64,000 nt of DNA from Haloarcula salinisoli (lineage in GTDB: Archaea; Halobacteriota; Halobacteria; Halobacteriales; Haloarculaceae): NCBI RefSeq assembly GCF_019599405.1, contig NZ_RKLQ01000001.1:1178001-1242000 (forward strand). Reading direction: 5' to 3'. The notes under the pieces were generated by a model, which searched no databases, was not told the DNA's origin, and worked only from the letters and a program-made list of their open reading frames with translations. Of this stretch, positions 1 through 8,276 are shown piece after piece (the first letter of the stretch is position 1; the number at the start of each line of letters is the position of its first letter). A program made the translations under genes and the position numbers.

Positions 1-1735
1 TGGCGCCAAAGCCGACGCCAAGCCAGTCCACGTCGTCGGCGAACTCCCGTCGTATCTCCGAGAGCAGCTTCGAGCCCAGCCCCCGCGAGCGGACGGCGCC
101 GTGGGTGGCGATGCGGAGGACGCGCTGGCCGACGGGGACCCCCGCCTCCCGGTCACGGAGCTGGGTCGTCAGCACGTCCGGAAGCATGTTGCCACGGATT
201 CGTCCGCCCTCGTACATCCGCTCGCGCGTCTCGCTGTCGAGAGCGCCCTCCCGGGCCAGCAGCGCCACGGCGACGACGTGACCGCCGTCAGAACTCCGTT
301 CTGACGAGGATCGCCTCGCGTCGCTCGGCTCACCGTCCTGTGTCAGCGCCCGCACGGTGAGATTCGGCGCGTCCAGCAACCGCGCGAGGTCGGTCGGCTC
401 CGTCCGGTAGTGGGCCAGCACGAGCAGCCCGAACGCTTCCCGGAGTAGCTGCTCGTCGGCCAGCAGCTCCGACGACGTGAGCTGCCGGTAAGTGGCGGTC
501 TCGGGGGTCGCGTCGCCGACGACTTGTGCGACTGGCGGCCGCGCGTCCAGCAGGAGCGCCCGGAACGCCCACACCTCCACGGGGTCGGCCTCGGCGTACC
601 GTATCGGTTCGGTCATCGAAACCTCGGTGACTACGTGCTCGGCGTCGTCGAGCCGGTCGCGAAAGCGAACCGAGAACCCCCGGCCAGCGCCCTCGTAGCC
701 GTGGACGGTCGTGGTGAAGGCCACCGACGGGGCCGAAAGCAGCGCTTCGAGCCGCCGGACCGGCAACGCGGCGGCCTCGTCGACGAGCACGACGTCCGGC
801 TCCTCGGGCAGGTCGACCGCCTGGGACGGCGGCTCGTATCGGATGTAACCCTCGTCGCCGCTTGCAGTTCTGACGGTCAATCGCTGGGGGGCGTCATCCT
901 GGTCGCCCTCGACCGACACCCCCAGCGTCTCTAGCAGCGCCGCGGCGCGATTGAACACTTCTCCGGCGCTGCGATACTGTGGGGCGGTCACCAGCACGTC
1001 AAGCCCTTCTCGGGCGAGGTTCGCGGCGGCCAGCCCCGCGGCGCTGGATTTCCCGCGACCACGGTCCGCTTCGACGACGACGGCGTGGCCGGGCTCGAGG
1101 AGCGCTTCGAGAGCGTGGACCGCGTCACGCTGGTCGGCACTCTGACAGGCCCCGTAGGTCGCCTCTGGGAAGGCGTGGTCGGCCGGTGGGTCGGCCGCTC
1201 GCCGGGGGCGACGCGGCGGCGGGTCGGTCAGCCCCGATTGCTCGACGGTGTCACCATCGCTGTCGACGGCGACGACGCCGATACCGCGGTGGGCTCGGAT
1301 AGTCTCGACCAGCCGACGCCGGAAGTGACCGGTCACCTGGTCTCGGTCGAAGGGCGGAACCGCGAGCGAGTCGTCGAACGCGTCCCGGCGCGCCGGCCAG
1401 TCGTCGAGGGGCGGCATCAACAGGAGGACCAGTCCGCCGCCGTCGACGGCGCCCACGGCGGTCCCGAGTGCGTTCGGTCGGCACGCCTCGTGGGCGTCCA
1501 CGACGACGGCCGACTGGGTCCGCCCCAGGAGTTCGGCGGCGCGTCGCTGGCCGTGGCGCTCGCAATCGAGGACCGGTTCGGGACCGAGGACAGTCGTCTC
1601 CTCGGCCGGAATGTCGGTCCCAGCTAGCGCCGTGGCCGCCCGCTCGCGGGTCAGTCGGGGGTCGCCGGCCAGCACGAGCACCCGCCGTTCGTCGGCTCGC
1701 TGGGCCTCGGCACGCAGCGCCCGCGCCAGTTCCAT
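1..1735 (-). CDS. tmcA: tRNA(Met) cytidine acetyltransferase TmcA, C-terminus cut by window edge
   Basis: TmcA-family enzyme that acetylates cytidine in tRNA using acetyl-CoA and ATP/GTP hydrolysis. The frame is open from an ATG at 1735 to the window edge (578 codons). Visible parts: an N-terminal DUF1726-like domain, a Walker A-like ADRGRGKSS near residue 225, a Walker B-like VVLVDEAAALP, the family signature GNMLPDVLTTQLRD, and a GNAT acetyl-CoA loop with VLRIATHGAVRSRGLGSKLL near residue 545. The start is the first in-frame ATG, giving MELARALR. The C-terminal tRNA-binding part lies outside the window. Identification is firm; only completeness is unknown. Confidence 0.93.
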   Translation of the reverse strand, partial: MELARALRAEAQRADERRVLVLAGDPRLTRERAATALAGTDIPAEETTVLGPEPVLDCERHGQRRAAELLGRTQSAVVVDAHEACRPNALGTAVGAVDGGGLVLLLMPPLDDWPARRDAFDDSLAVPPFDRDQVTGHFRRRLVETIRAHRGIGVVAVDSDGDTVEQSGLTDPPPRRPRRAADPPADHAFPEATYGACQSADQRDAVHALEALLEPGHAVVVEADRGRGKSSAAGLAAANLAREGLDVLVTAPQYRSAGEVFNRAAALLETLGVSVEGDQDDAPQRLTVRTASGDEGYIRYEPPSQAVDLPEEPDVVLVDEAAALPVRRLEALLSAPSVAFTTTVHGYEGAGRGFSVRFRDRLDDAEHVVTEVSMTEPIRYAEADPVEVWAFRALLLDARPPVAQVVGDATPETATYRQLTSSELLADEQLLREAFGLLVLAHYRTEPTDLARLLDAPNLTVRALTQDGEPSDARRSSSERSSDGGHVVAVALLAREGALDSETRERMYEGGRIRGNMLPDVLTTQLRDREAGVPVGQRVLRIATHGAVRSRGLGSKLLSEIRREFADDVDWLGVGFGA

Positions 1736-1919
1736 ACCGACTCTGCGAGACGGGCGGCCATGGAACTGACGGAACGCCCGTGGGGCCCACTGGTCGGCCA
1801 GTGTCCACGGTCTCGGTGGGTCCTGTGGAGCCCTCCCCACTCGCTCGGTTCACCTGCGATACCCAGGATTGATAGCTGGGACGCTAGGGTTTTACCCCCC
1901 GACAGCGTTGGTGATTCCA

Positions 1920-2360
1920 ATGCCACAGGTCGTGGTCCCGGTCCGCTATCCGCTGACGAAAGACTCCAGACGGACGCTGGCCGAGGCAATCAAAATCGCC
2001 GAGGAGGACGACGCCGACCTCACCGTACTTCACGTCAATCTCTACCAGAACAGCACCCGCGTCTCGCGGGCAGAGCTGAAACGAGCCGTCGAGGAGGCCT
2101 TTGGCCACGTCCCACGGAGCCGGTATATCGTCCGGTCGGGGATGCTCGTCGAGGAGACGATTCTCGACGAGGTCGCCGCGAACGACGCCGACGTCGTCGT
2201 CATCGGCTCGAAACAGGCCAGCCGCTGGCGGAAGATGGTTCGCCGGCTGGTCGACGACCCCGACATCGAACGCTTCCTGCGGGAGGAACTGGACTGTGAT
2301 ATCGTCACCGTCTCCTCGAACGGGGCGCCGCGTCACTCCCCGTCGGCGTCCGAGGACTGA
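1920..2360 (+). CDS. UspA-family universal stress protein
   Basis: A 146-residue single-domain UspA protein, expected to be a cytosolic dimer that may bind nucleotide; its cellular role is unknown. It starts MPQVVVPVRYP at an ATG. An upstream in-frame ATG exists at 1869, but starting there would add residues ahead of the beta-1 strand that begins Usp domains. The C-terminal DADVVVIGSKQ resembles the family DLVVMGSHG strand, but the ATP-loop glycines are only partly kept. Its 3' end overlaps the convergent mscS-like gene by 28 bases. Confidence 0.8.
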   Translation: MPQVVVPVRYPLTKDSRRTLAEAIKIAEEDDADLTVLHVNLYQNSTRVSRAELKRAVEEAFGHVPRSRYIVRSGMLVEETILDEVAANDADVVVIGSKQASRWRKMVRRLVDDPDIERFLREELDCDIVTVSSNGAPRHSPSASED

Positions 2361-3379
2361 GGCGCGGACGGCCCGGGCTCGCCCCCGTCCGTGGGGAACT
2401 CCATCTCCCGCCCACGCTGCTCGGCCATCGACAGTTCCATCGCCCCGCTGGTCTCGTCGAAGTGCAGGTGTGAGTGGGGGTACGCGAACTCCACGTCGGC
2501 GTCCTCGACGAGGTCCGCGAGGTTGGTCTGGACCTTCGAGCGGGCCGCCAGCAGCTTGTACGGTTCGGTCACCCAGTAGCGCAGCGTCAACAGGACGCCG
2601 TGGTCGCCGTACTCGTTGATGTAGCAGGTCGGCGCCGCGGGATATCGGGCCGCGCCGACACGGATGTCCGGCCCGCCGCCGATGACGTTGTCGACCTGGC
2701 GGGCCGCCCGCTCGACGAGCGTCCGGGCCTCGCCGATGTCGCTCTCGTAGGTGACCAGCACGTCCAGCGAGAGCCGCATTCGGGGGTCCTCGGCGGAGTA
2801 GTTGACGACGTCACGGTCCCGCATCGTCCCGTTCGGAATGACCAGGAAGGAGTTGTCGAGGGTGAAAATCTTCGTGTGCCGGAGCGTGATGTCCTCGACG
2901 AAGCCGCGCTGGTCCCGGTCGGCCAGCTCTATCATGTCGCCGATCTCGTAGGGCTGGTCGGCAAGCAGGAAGATGCCGGAGATGAAGCTCCCGACGATGG
3001 GGGCGACGACGACACCGACCACGGCGGAGAAGACGGCGACAGAGAGGCCGATGTCGCCGACTTTGAGCCCCCAGACGCCCATAATCGAGAGAATTGCGAA
3101 CAGGTAGATAGTGACCCGAATCCCCCGCAACGCCGTCCGGGTGAGGCTCGGTCGGCGAAAGAACTGAGCGATACGCCGACCGAACAGCTGGACGACGAGC
3201 CGCGAGACGGCCCAGGCCAACACGATGATGACGATGGTGCTGAAGACGTCCCCGACCCACGGCTCGACGGAAATCGGCAACCACGAGACGACCGTCTGGC
3301 TCAAGTCCGACGGCTGCCCGGCCCCGGCCGGTGTCACAGTCGGTGACGGTTGCAATAGCAAGACGCGACCGGGTTGCAT
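2333..3379 (-). CDS. MscS-family mechanosensitive channel
   Basis: A 348-residue small-conductance mechanosensitive channel homologue, expected to open under membrane tension and release solutes on osmotic down-shift. An N-terminal hydrophobic helix (about residues 43-66) and two more helices (about 88-145) precede a typical MscS beta-domain with QPYEIGDMIELADRDQRGFVEDITLRHT-type sequence and the SFLVIPNGTMRDRDVVNYS signature. The C-terminal alpha/beta vestibule follows, then an acidic disordered tail. It is divergent from the PAC2 gene at 3457, with a 77-base shared promoter region. Confidence 0.9.
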   Translation of the reverse strand: MQPGRVLLLQPSPTVTPAGAGQPSDLSQTVVSWLPISVEPWVGDVFSTIVIIVLAWAVSRLVVQLFGRRIAQFFRRPSLTRTALRGIRVTIYLFAILSIMGVWGLKVGDIGLSVAVFSAVVGVVVAPIVGSFISGIFLLADQPYEIGDMIELADRDQRGFVEDITLRHTKIFTLDNSFLVIPNGTMRDRDVVNYSAEDPRMRLSLDVLVTYESDIGEARTLVERAARQVDNVIGGGPDIRVGAARYPAAPTCYINEYGDHGVLLTLRYWVTEPYKLLAARSKVQTNLADLVEDADVEFAYPHSHLHFDETSGAMELSMAEQRGREMEFPTDGGEPGPSAPQSSDADGE

Positions 3380-3456
3380 GGAACACAGTGGTGGATACGG
3401 CGAGAAAAGCGTTCCCCCTCGAAAAAGGCAAACCGCGGGCTGTCGAAGAGGTGTCT

Positions 3457-4200
3457 ATGTCCACTCCCGACAGCTCGAGGCCGCAGTTCGCGGTGACAGA
3501 CGACGCCATCGACATCGACACGCTCGCCGTCGGGTTCACGGAGTACGGGCTGGCCGGCCTGACCGCCGTCGACTATCTCTCGGACCAGCTCGATATGCGG
3601 CAGGCGGGCCATCTCGAGGCCGCCGGCCCGCCACACATCACACCGTTCGAGGGCGGCGTTCCGCGCCATCACACGCGCCTGTACGTCGACGAGGAGCGCT
3701 CTCTCGGTGTCGTCGTCGGGGAACGCATGGTCCCTGTCGAGACGGCCCCAGCGGTCGCCGACGCTGTCTGGGCGCTCGCGGACCGACTCGCTCCTGAGAG
3801 CCTCAGTGTCCTCACCGGCGTCCCTATCGCCCACGGCCCGGACGACCACGTCCCGTTCTACATCGCGACCGAGGACTACCGCGAGCGCTATCTCGACGAC
3901 AGTGACATCCGACCGATGGGGACCGGCTTCCTCGAGGGCGTAACCGCAGAGCTCGTGGCCAGCGGTATCGACGACGACCTTGCAGTGGGTGTGTTGACCA
4001 CGCCGGCCCATCCCCAGGCCCCCGACGCAGCCGCCGCCATCCGATTGCTGGAGGCACTGGCGGAGACCCACGAAATCGACGTCGACACGGGCCCGCTGGA
4101 GGCGTTCGCCGCCACCGTCGAGGCCCAGTACACGGCGCTAGCCGAACGCATCGAATCGGCCGACGAGGCCGCGATGCCTGACGACCGGATGTATATGTGA
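3457..4200 (+). CDS. PAC2-family protein (archaeal proteasome assembly chaperone-like)
   Basis: A 247-residue PAC2-fold protein. The start at 3457 (MSTPDSSRPQF) removes an unconserved 42-residue extension that is also open. The sequence shows the PAC2 layout: a VGFTEYGLAGLTAVDYLSDQL strand-helix near the N-terminus, a central LSVLTGVPIAHG strand, the GTGFLEGVTAELVASG loop, and a C-terminal helical pair with an acidic end. PAC2 proteins are related to proteasome assembly factors, but the role of the archaeal members is not settled. It is monocistronic as far as can be seen. Confidence 0.78.
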   Translation: MSTPDSSRPQFAVTDDAIDIDTLAVGFTEYGLAGLTAVDYLSDQLDMRQAGHLEAAGPPHITPFEGGVPRHHTRLYVDEERSLGVVVGERMVPVETAPAVADAVWALADRLAPESLSVLTGVPIAHGPDDHVPFYIATEDYRERYLDDSDIRPMGTGFLEGVTAELVASGIDDDLAVGVLTTPAHPQAPDAAAAIRLLEALAETHEIDVDTGPLEAFAATVEAQYTALAERIESADEAAMPDDRMYM

Positions 4201-4334
4201 CCGTCCGTCCAGTGCGTCAGAGCCGCTCCGTCTGCTCCGTGTATACAGTTATCATACAAAATATACCGATTATTTCTGGAAGACGTAGCGGTTCTGCGTG
4301 AATAATCAAACAATTTGCCAACACATATTTCACT

Positions 4335-4349
4335 GTCCAGGCCCTGGAC
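4335..4349. promoter_or_regulatory. 15-bp perfect palindrome between TATA region and start codon
   Basis: GTCCAGG-C-CCTGGAC, 7-bp arms with one central base, ends eight bases before the ATG at 4357. An AT-rich ACACATATTT at 4321-4330 is a plausible TATA element, so the palindrome would lie at the transcription start. The position suits a repressor operator; no cognate regulator is evident. Confidence 0.5.
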
Positions 4350-4356
4350 TCCAACA

Positions 4357-4560
4357 ATGACCTCCACCAAGTCCGTCTCCGCGAACGCAACCGCGACCGC
4401 ACCGCCTCCCGAGAGCCGACAGAAGACGTCGCTGTTCTGTCCCTCCTGTGGCCACGAGAGCCCGGTCACCGGCGACTGGGAGCTAGAACAGACCGACGAG
4501 GGGCAGGCCTATCGGTGCCCCTGGTGTCACACGGTCATCAGTAGCCGCCCCGAGAACTAG
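4357..4560 (+). CDS. small zinc-ribbon protein
   Basis: A 67-residue protein with a disordered Ser/Thr/Ala-rich N-terminus (residues 1-22) and one four-cysteine ribbon: FCPSCGHESP and YRCPWCHTVISSRP. It probably binds one zinc ion. Similar short ribbons are common in Haloarchaea and mostly uncharacterised. The start at 4357 is preferred over an upstream in-frame ATG at 4315 because the TATA-like element would leave the longer form untranscribed. Its stop codon overlaps the stop of the convergent eIF-2B-like gene (CTAG shared). Confidence 0.72.
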   Translation: MTSTKSVSANATATAPPPESRQKTSLFCPSCGHESPVTGDWELEQTDEGQAYRCPWCHTVISSRPEN

Positions 4561-5411
4561 TCCAGGTCGTGCGTTTCTTCGTCCGTGACAATCGAGTCTA
4601 AGAGCGACAGCGGCGTCGCGTCGTAGGCCGGGTTCCCGATGGTGAACTCGTCGGCCGGTTCGCGATGGACCTCCGAGGGTGAGCGAATCTCGGTCTCGAA
4701 TGCGAAGGCGCCGTCGACGAACTTCGAGTCGGCGCCGATGACCGTCATCGGAACGTCTTCCTGGGCCGCCGCCGTCGCCAGCGGATAGGTACCGATGCGG
4801 TTGTACAGCGTCTCGTCGACGATGCAGTCCATCCCCACGACGACCCGGTCGGCCTCGGAGAGGTAGTACCCCGACGCCGCATCGACCAGCAGCGTCACTT
4901 CGACACCGTCCATGGTACCCAATTTGCGCGCCATCTTGCGGCCCAGATACCGCGGCCGGGACTCGGAGACGTACACCTCGAAGGTGGCGCCGTCGTCGAC
5001 GGCCGCCTCGATTGCCGCAAGCACCGTCGAGGAGAAGTCGTGCGTAAAGAGTACGTCCTCGTCGGCCAGCGCGTCGGCCCCGCGTTCGGCCGCGCGGTCC
5101 TGGGCCGCCTCGACGTCCCCGACTACACGGTCGATAGCCTCGACTGTCAGTCCCTTGGCCGTCGAGACGTCGTCGGGGTCGGCGTCGGCGACCGTGTCGA
5201 CGATTTCCTGCTGGGTGGTGTGCAACGAGGCGTGCGAGCGATTGGCCCGACGCAGCGCGCGGCTGTTGCGCTCCAGCGTGCGGACGTACTCCTCGACGGT
5301 TGGGAACTCCCGGTCGGTCAGCTCCCGCAGCGCCGTCGCTGCCTTGATCGCGACGACAGAGGAACTGTGGGTCTGCATCTCCTCTATCTCCGCGACTGTC
5401 TCGTCAATCAT
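4557..5411 (-). CDS. eIF-2B alpha/beta/delta-family protein (ribose-1,5-bisphosphate isomerase-like)
   Basis: A 284-residue protein of the eIF-2B alpha/beta/delta / M1Pi / R15P isomerase superfamily. The N-terminal half is helical (residues 1-110); the C-terminal half has the Rossmann-like part with VYVSESRPRYLGRKMARKLG, the VVVGMDCIVDETLYNRIGTYPLA signature and the TIGNPAYDATPL segment. Archaea have few true eIF-2B targets; one characterised branch isomerises ribose 1,5-bisphosphate in nucleotide salvage. Which activity this copy has cannot be told from sequence alone. The gene is monocistronic and faces the zinc-ribbon gene. Confidence 0.8.
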   Translation of the reverse strand: MIDETVAEIEEMQTHSSSVVAIKAATALRELTDREFPTVEEYVRTLERNSRALRRANRSHASLHTTQQEIVDTVADADPDDVSTAKGLTVEAIDRVVGDVEAAQDRAAERGADALADEDVLFTHDFSSTVLAAIEAAVDDGATFEVYVSESRPRYLGRKMARKLGTMDGVEVTLLVDAASGYYLSEADRVVVGMDCIVDETLYNRIGTYPLATAAAQEDVPMTVIGADSKFVDGAFAFETEIRSPSEVHREPADEFTIGNPAYDATPLSLLDSIVTDEETHDLD

Positions 5412-5596
5412 ACAACCGGGTGCGAGGCGGATGGATATGTGTTTTCCCCTCGCAGGCTAGGGGTAATCGCAGATGTTACTGCCGCCACTAGCGAGTGCGA
5501 GCAGAACAGCCAGAAAGTCCCGCCCTGGCAGTAGGTCAATCGGCTACGAGAAGGCGCGGCTGGCCGGAATAACGGACCGATGGCTGGCCCCGCGAC

Positions 5597-6706
5597 TCAG
5601 AACTTCGCCAGGTAGTCCTCGAGGAACCCCCGAACGTCGTCGAGCGAGGGCTGGTCGGCGGTGCGGACGAAGTGGCCGGCGACAGCGTTGCCGACGACGA
5701 CCGCTGCGGCGGCGTCGAGCCCCGTGATGGCGGCCAGCGCGAGCCCGGCGTTGAAGTGGTCGCCGGAGCTGGTGGTCATCTCGGGTTCCTCGACGGCTGG
5801 CACGGCGACGCTCCTGGTATCGTCGGCACTGACGACGACCGAACGGTCGATGCCGTGGCCGACGAACCAGGTCGGTTCCACCGCGTCGAAGACAGCCTCG
5901 GCCGCCGCCGAGAAGTCGCGGTCGGCGTCGCCGTCGTAGGCATCGGCCAGCACGTCCGTCTCGGCGCGGTTGGCCGAGACCACCACATCGGTGACATCGA
6001 CCAGTTCGCCGATGGCCTCCCGTCCCGAGCGCAGTCGGTCGGCGTCGAGTTTCCGGACGTCGCCGGGGTCGACCAGCACCGTCTCCGGGGGGTCGTCGAT
6101 GTCGGCCCAGCGGTCACGGAGCCCCGATAGCACGCTCGGGAGGCGTGGCGTTTCTGACCAGTAGCCCACACCCAGCAGCGCCGCGCCGTCGAGGCGGTCG
6201 ACGAGCCGGTCGTGGCCAAAGCGGTCGTCCAGCCCGCCCCAGTCCAGCGTCATCGTATCGCCGATTTCGGTCAGCATCAGCTTCCCGTCGTCGAACTCGA
6301 CGGCGTCGGTGACGCCGGGCTCGCCCAGCGTCACGAGGTCGTACTCGCCGAACTCCCGCTGGAACGTCTCCTGGACTGGGTCGCCGTACATCCCGACGAG
6401 CGTCGGCGAGAACGCCCAGGTGCCGAAGGCACGCGCCAGGTGGCAGGTGTGGCCGCCGGTGCGACGGCCGTCTTCGAGCCACTCGTAGGACAGCGAGCTG
6501 CCCGCCTCGACCGAGCGGTCCAGCCGGTCGCGAAAGTCAGCGAGCCGTGGCAGTCGCTCGTAGCTCGTCGGGTCGGTGCGGTCGGCGACGACTTCGCGGA
6601 CGCGGTCGAGGTAGCCGTCGAAGCCGAACACGACACGACGCGGGCCGATATCGTCGGGCAGTTGCCCGCGAGCGGTCTCGACGGCTCGCCGCGTCTCGGC
6701 GTCCAT
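5597..6706 (-). CDS. PfkB-family sugar kinase, coupled to class I aldolase
   Basis: A 369-residue ribokinase/PfkB-type kinase. The N-terminus reads RRVVFGFDGYLDRV, the substrate Gly motif is GRRTGGHTCHLARAFG, and the C-terminal catalytic region is SSGDHFNAGLALA, with the base Asp in SGD. The usual GAGD anion hole is changed to SSGD, as in several divergent haloarchaeal kinases. The aldolase stop and this ATG are directly adjacent (TAGATG), so the two are one transcript. The substrate is unproven. Because of the aldolase partner and the 1-phosphofructokinase at 18.8 kb, a hexose or ketohexose kinase role is a reasonable guess. Confidence 0.75.
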   Translation of the reverse strand: MDAETRRAVETARGQLPDDIGPRRVVFGFDGYLDRVREVVADRTDPTSYERLPRLADFRDRLDRSVEAGSSLSYEWLEDGRRTGGHTCHLARAFGTWAFSPTLVGMYGDPVQETFQREFGEYDLVTLGEPGVTDAVEFDDGKLMLTEIGDTMTLDWGGLDDRFGHDRLVDRLDGAALLGVGYWSETPRLPSVLSGLRDRWADIDDPPETVLVDPGDVRKLDADRLRSGREAIGELVDVTDVVVSANRAETDVLADAYDGDADRDFSAAAEAVFDAVEPTWFVGHGIDRSVVVSADDTRSVAVPAVEEPEMTTSSGDHFNAGLALAAITGLDAAAAVVVGNAVAGHFVRTADQPSLDDVRGFLEDYLAKF

Positions 6707-7489
6707 CTACAGGACGTCGTCCGCGCTGGCGCCCTCGAAGACGACCTCCTCGAGCATGTCGAGCATCTCGTAGGGGTTCTCTCGCTGCCAGACGTTGCGA
6801 CCGACGGCGAGACCGGCGACGCCGACGTCCATGCAATCTTCGACGAGTTCGAGGAACTCGCGGTCGGATGTCTTGGAGCCGCCCGAAAGCAACACGCGGT
6901 TGTCAGCGGCCGACTGCACGGCGTAGGCCATGTTCTCCTTGCTGCGGGGGTATTTCACCTTCGTGAAGTCCGAACCCAGTTCCAGGCCCAGACGCGCGGC
7001 GTAGGCGATAATCTCTTTGCTGCGGTGTTCCTTGACGGCCTGCCCGCGCGGGTAGGCCCACATGGCGATGGGGAGGTCGTGGTCGCGGGCGTTCTCCTGG
7101 ACTTCCCCGAAGGCCTCGAACATCTCCACTTCGTCGTTGACGCCGGGGTAGATAGTGTAGCCGATGGCGTCGACATCGAGCTCGGCGGCGTAGTCGACAG
7201 ACCAGTTGTGGGCGGAGTAGGGGTCGCCCATCCAGAGGTCGGAACCGCCGTTGAGCTTGGCGAGGAGATTCACGTCGTCCTTGTAGCTCGGGTAGTACGT
7301 CTCGGTCAGCCCCTTCCCCACTGCAAGCGCGGTGACGGCGTCGTGTGTCGCCATCTCGAAGACGTGGTTCGGGTCCAGCCGATCTTCCACCCCAGAGAAC
7401 TGCTTGGGACCGTGTTCCACTCCGTGGTCGTGTGCCAGCACAAGCGTCTTGTCGTTACGAACGAGCGGTGAGTCTCCAAGAGGTCGCAT
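6707..7489 (-). CDS. fba: class I fructose-bisphosphate aldolase (DeoC/LacD type)
   Basis: A 260-residue archaeal class I aldolase, a TIM barrel using a Schiff-base lysine. It would cleave fructose 1,6-bisphosphate to dihydroxyacetone phosphate and glyceraldehyde 3-phosphate. Visible signatures are VLAHDHGVEHGP at the first strand, AMWAYPRGQAVKEH, the Schiff-base region DFTKVKYPRSKENMAYAV, VLLSGGSKTSDREFL and GVAGLAVGRNVWQREN (phosphate loop). The family also includes ADH synthase of the archaeal shikimate route, so that role is an alternative, especially as aroA and aroC lie in this window. Cotranscription with a sugar kinase favours aldolase. Confidence 0.82.
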   Translation of the reverse strand: MRPLGDSPLVRNDKTLVLAHDHGVEHGPKQFSGVEDRLDPNHVFEMATHDAVTALAVGKGLTETYYPSYKDDVNLLAKLNGGSDLWMGDPYSAHNWSVDYAAELDVDAIGYTIYPGVNDEVEMFEAFGEVQENARDHDLPIAMWAYPRGQAVKEHRSKEIIAYAARLGLELGSDFTKVKYPRSKENMAYAVQSAADNRVLLSGGSKTSDREFLELVEDCMDVGVAGLAVGRNVWQRENPYEMLDMLEEVVFEGASADDVL

Positions 7490-7551
7490 GGGAATGAACT
7501 ACCCAGAAGGCACATTAACAGATTTCGGTTCTGTTTTTTTACTCGCGTTCG

Positions 7552-7567
7552 TGTTCGTTCTTGCCCG
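7552..7567. promoter_or_regulatory. candidate GlpR-type operator upstream of aldolase-kinase operon
   Basis: TGTTCGTTCTTGCCCG lies 63-78 bases before the aldolase start and matches 14 of 16 positions of TGTTCGTTTTTGCTCG at 20510-20525, which precedes glpR in the same orientation. It would overlap or flank the promoter. Assignment to GlpR is inference. Confidence 0.45.
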
Positions 7568-7606
7568 CCCACCGGGGTTATGTAGCTGCGGGCCGAACGT
7601 GGTGGT

Positions 7607-7756
7607 ATGCCGACAGTTGAACTCGACGAGAAGACGATTCGGCGGCTCGACGGCCTCCGTGAAGAAGATGAGTCCTACGACGAACTCGTCACCGAGCTCA
7701 TCAACATCTACGAGGCAGAGGAGCTGACGCTGTTCCACGGCGGCGACGAGTACTAG
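7607..7756 (+). CDS. 49-residue conserved haloarchaeal protein, antitoxin-like
   Basis: The ORF begins MPTVELDEKTIRRLDGLREE and ends with a helical acidic part (YDELVTELINIYEAEELTLF). The layout of a short beta strand followed by two helices is like ribbon-helix-helix or VapB-type antitoxins, and very similar short ORFs occur in many Haloarchaea (I recall DUF7557). There is no toxin gene beside it. It lies between the aldolase promoter and a convergent DUF5799 gene, and codon wobble positions are G/C-rich like its neighbours. Confidence 0.7.
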   Translation: MPTVELDEKTIRRLDGLREEDESYDELVTELINIYEAEELTLFHGGDEY

Positions 7757-7760
7757 CCCC

Positions 7761-8213
7761 TCAGCTGCTGGCCTGCTCGCAGACGCTCTCCCAGCGCCCG
7801 TTGGACTCCAGCTGTTGCTGTAGCTCGTCGGCGTAGGCCTGGGCGAGCTGTTTGGCTTCCTCGGTCCGGTCGTCGTCGCCGCCACCGCTGGCCAGCCCGA
7901 GCGCCGCTTTCACGCCCGACAGGAAGCCGCCGCTCCCGGAGCTGTCCCGGGAGTCGCTGCTGCCCGGCGCGCCGCCCATCGGGCCGCCCTGGCCGACCTT
8001 GTCGAGTTCCGGCATGATCGACGGGAGCTTCGACGTGTCAGCGACGAGTGTCGCCGTCTCGGGGTCCGCTGGCCCCTCGATGTCGAACTCGACGGCAGTC
8101 ATCACGAGGCCCCACTGCTGGTTAGAGAACGAGGAGGCCTCGACTCGGTCCGTGAACTGCCTGTCGACGGTCATCCGCTCGCCGGCGATACGGCCGGTCC
8201 AGTCGTCGCTCAT
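7761..8213 (-). CDS. DUF5799-like haloarchaeal protein
   Basis: A 150-residue protein starting MSDDWTGRIAGERMTVD. A compact N-terminal domain (residues 1-80: FSNQQWGLVMTAVEFDIEGP, LPSIMPELDKV) is followed by a Gly/Ser-rich linker and a C-terminal helical part (EEAKQLAQAYADELQQQL). The 8213 ATG is preferred to one at 8237 because the extra residues (RGRRYTG) look unrelated. The match to DUF5799 is from memory of the family; function is unknown. Confidence 0.65.
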   Translation of the reverse strand: MSDDWTGRIAGERMTVDRQFTDRVEASSFSNQQWGLVMTAVEFDIEGPADPETATLVADTSKLPSIMPELDKVGQGGPMGGAPGSSDSRDSSGSGGFLSGVKAALGLASGGGDDDRTEEAKQLAQAYADELQQQLESNGRWESVCEQASS

Positions 8214-8276
8214 ACCCGTGTATCGACGCCCGCGCAAAAGAGGGTTTCCGACAGCGGCCGGGGGCGCGCCGGGCTC

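Noticed and set aside
6212-7471. Long plus-strand open frame opposite the aldolase-kinase operon
   Set aside because: It is a G+C-driven shadow: the opposite strand has two clear enzymes with complete motifs, and this frame has no recognisable sequence.
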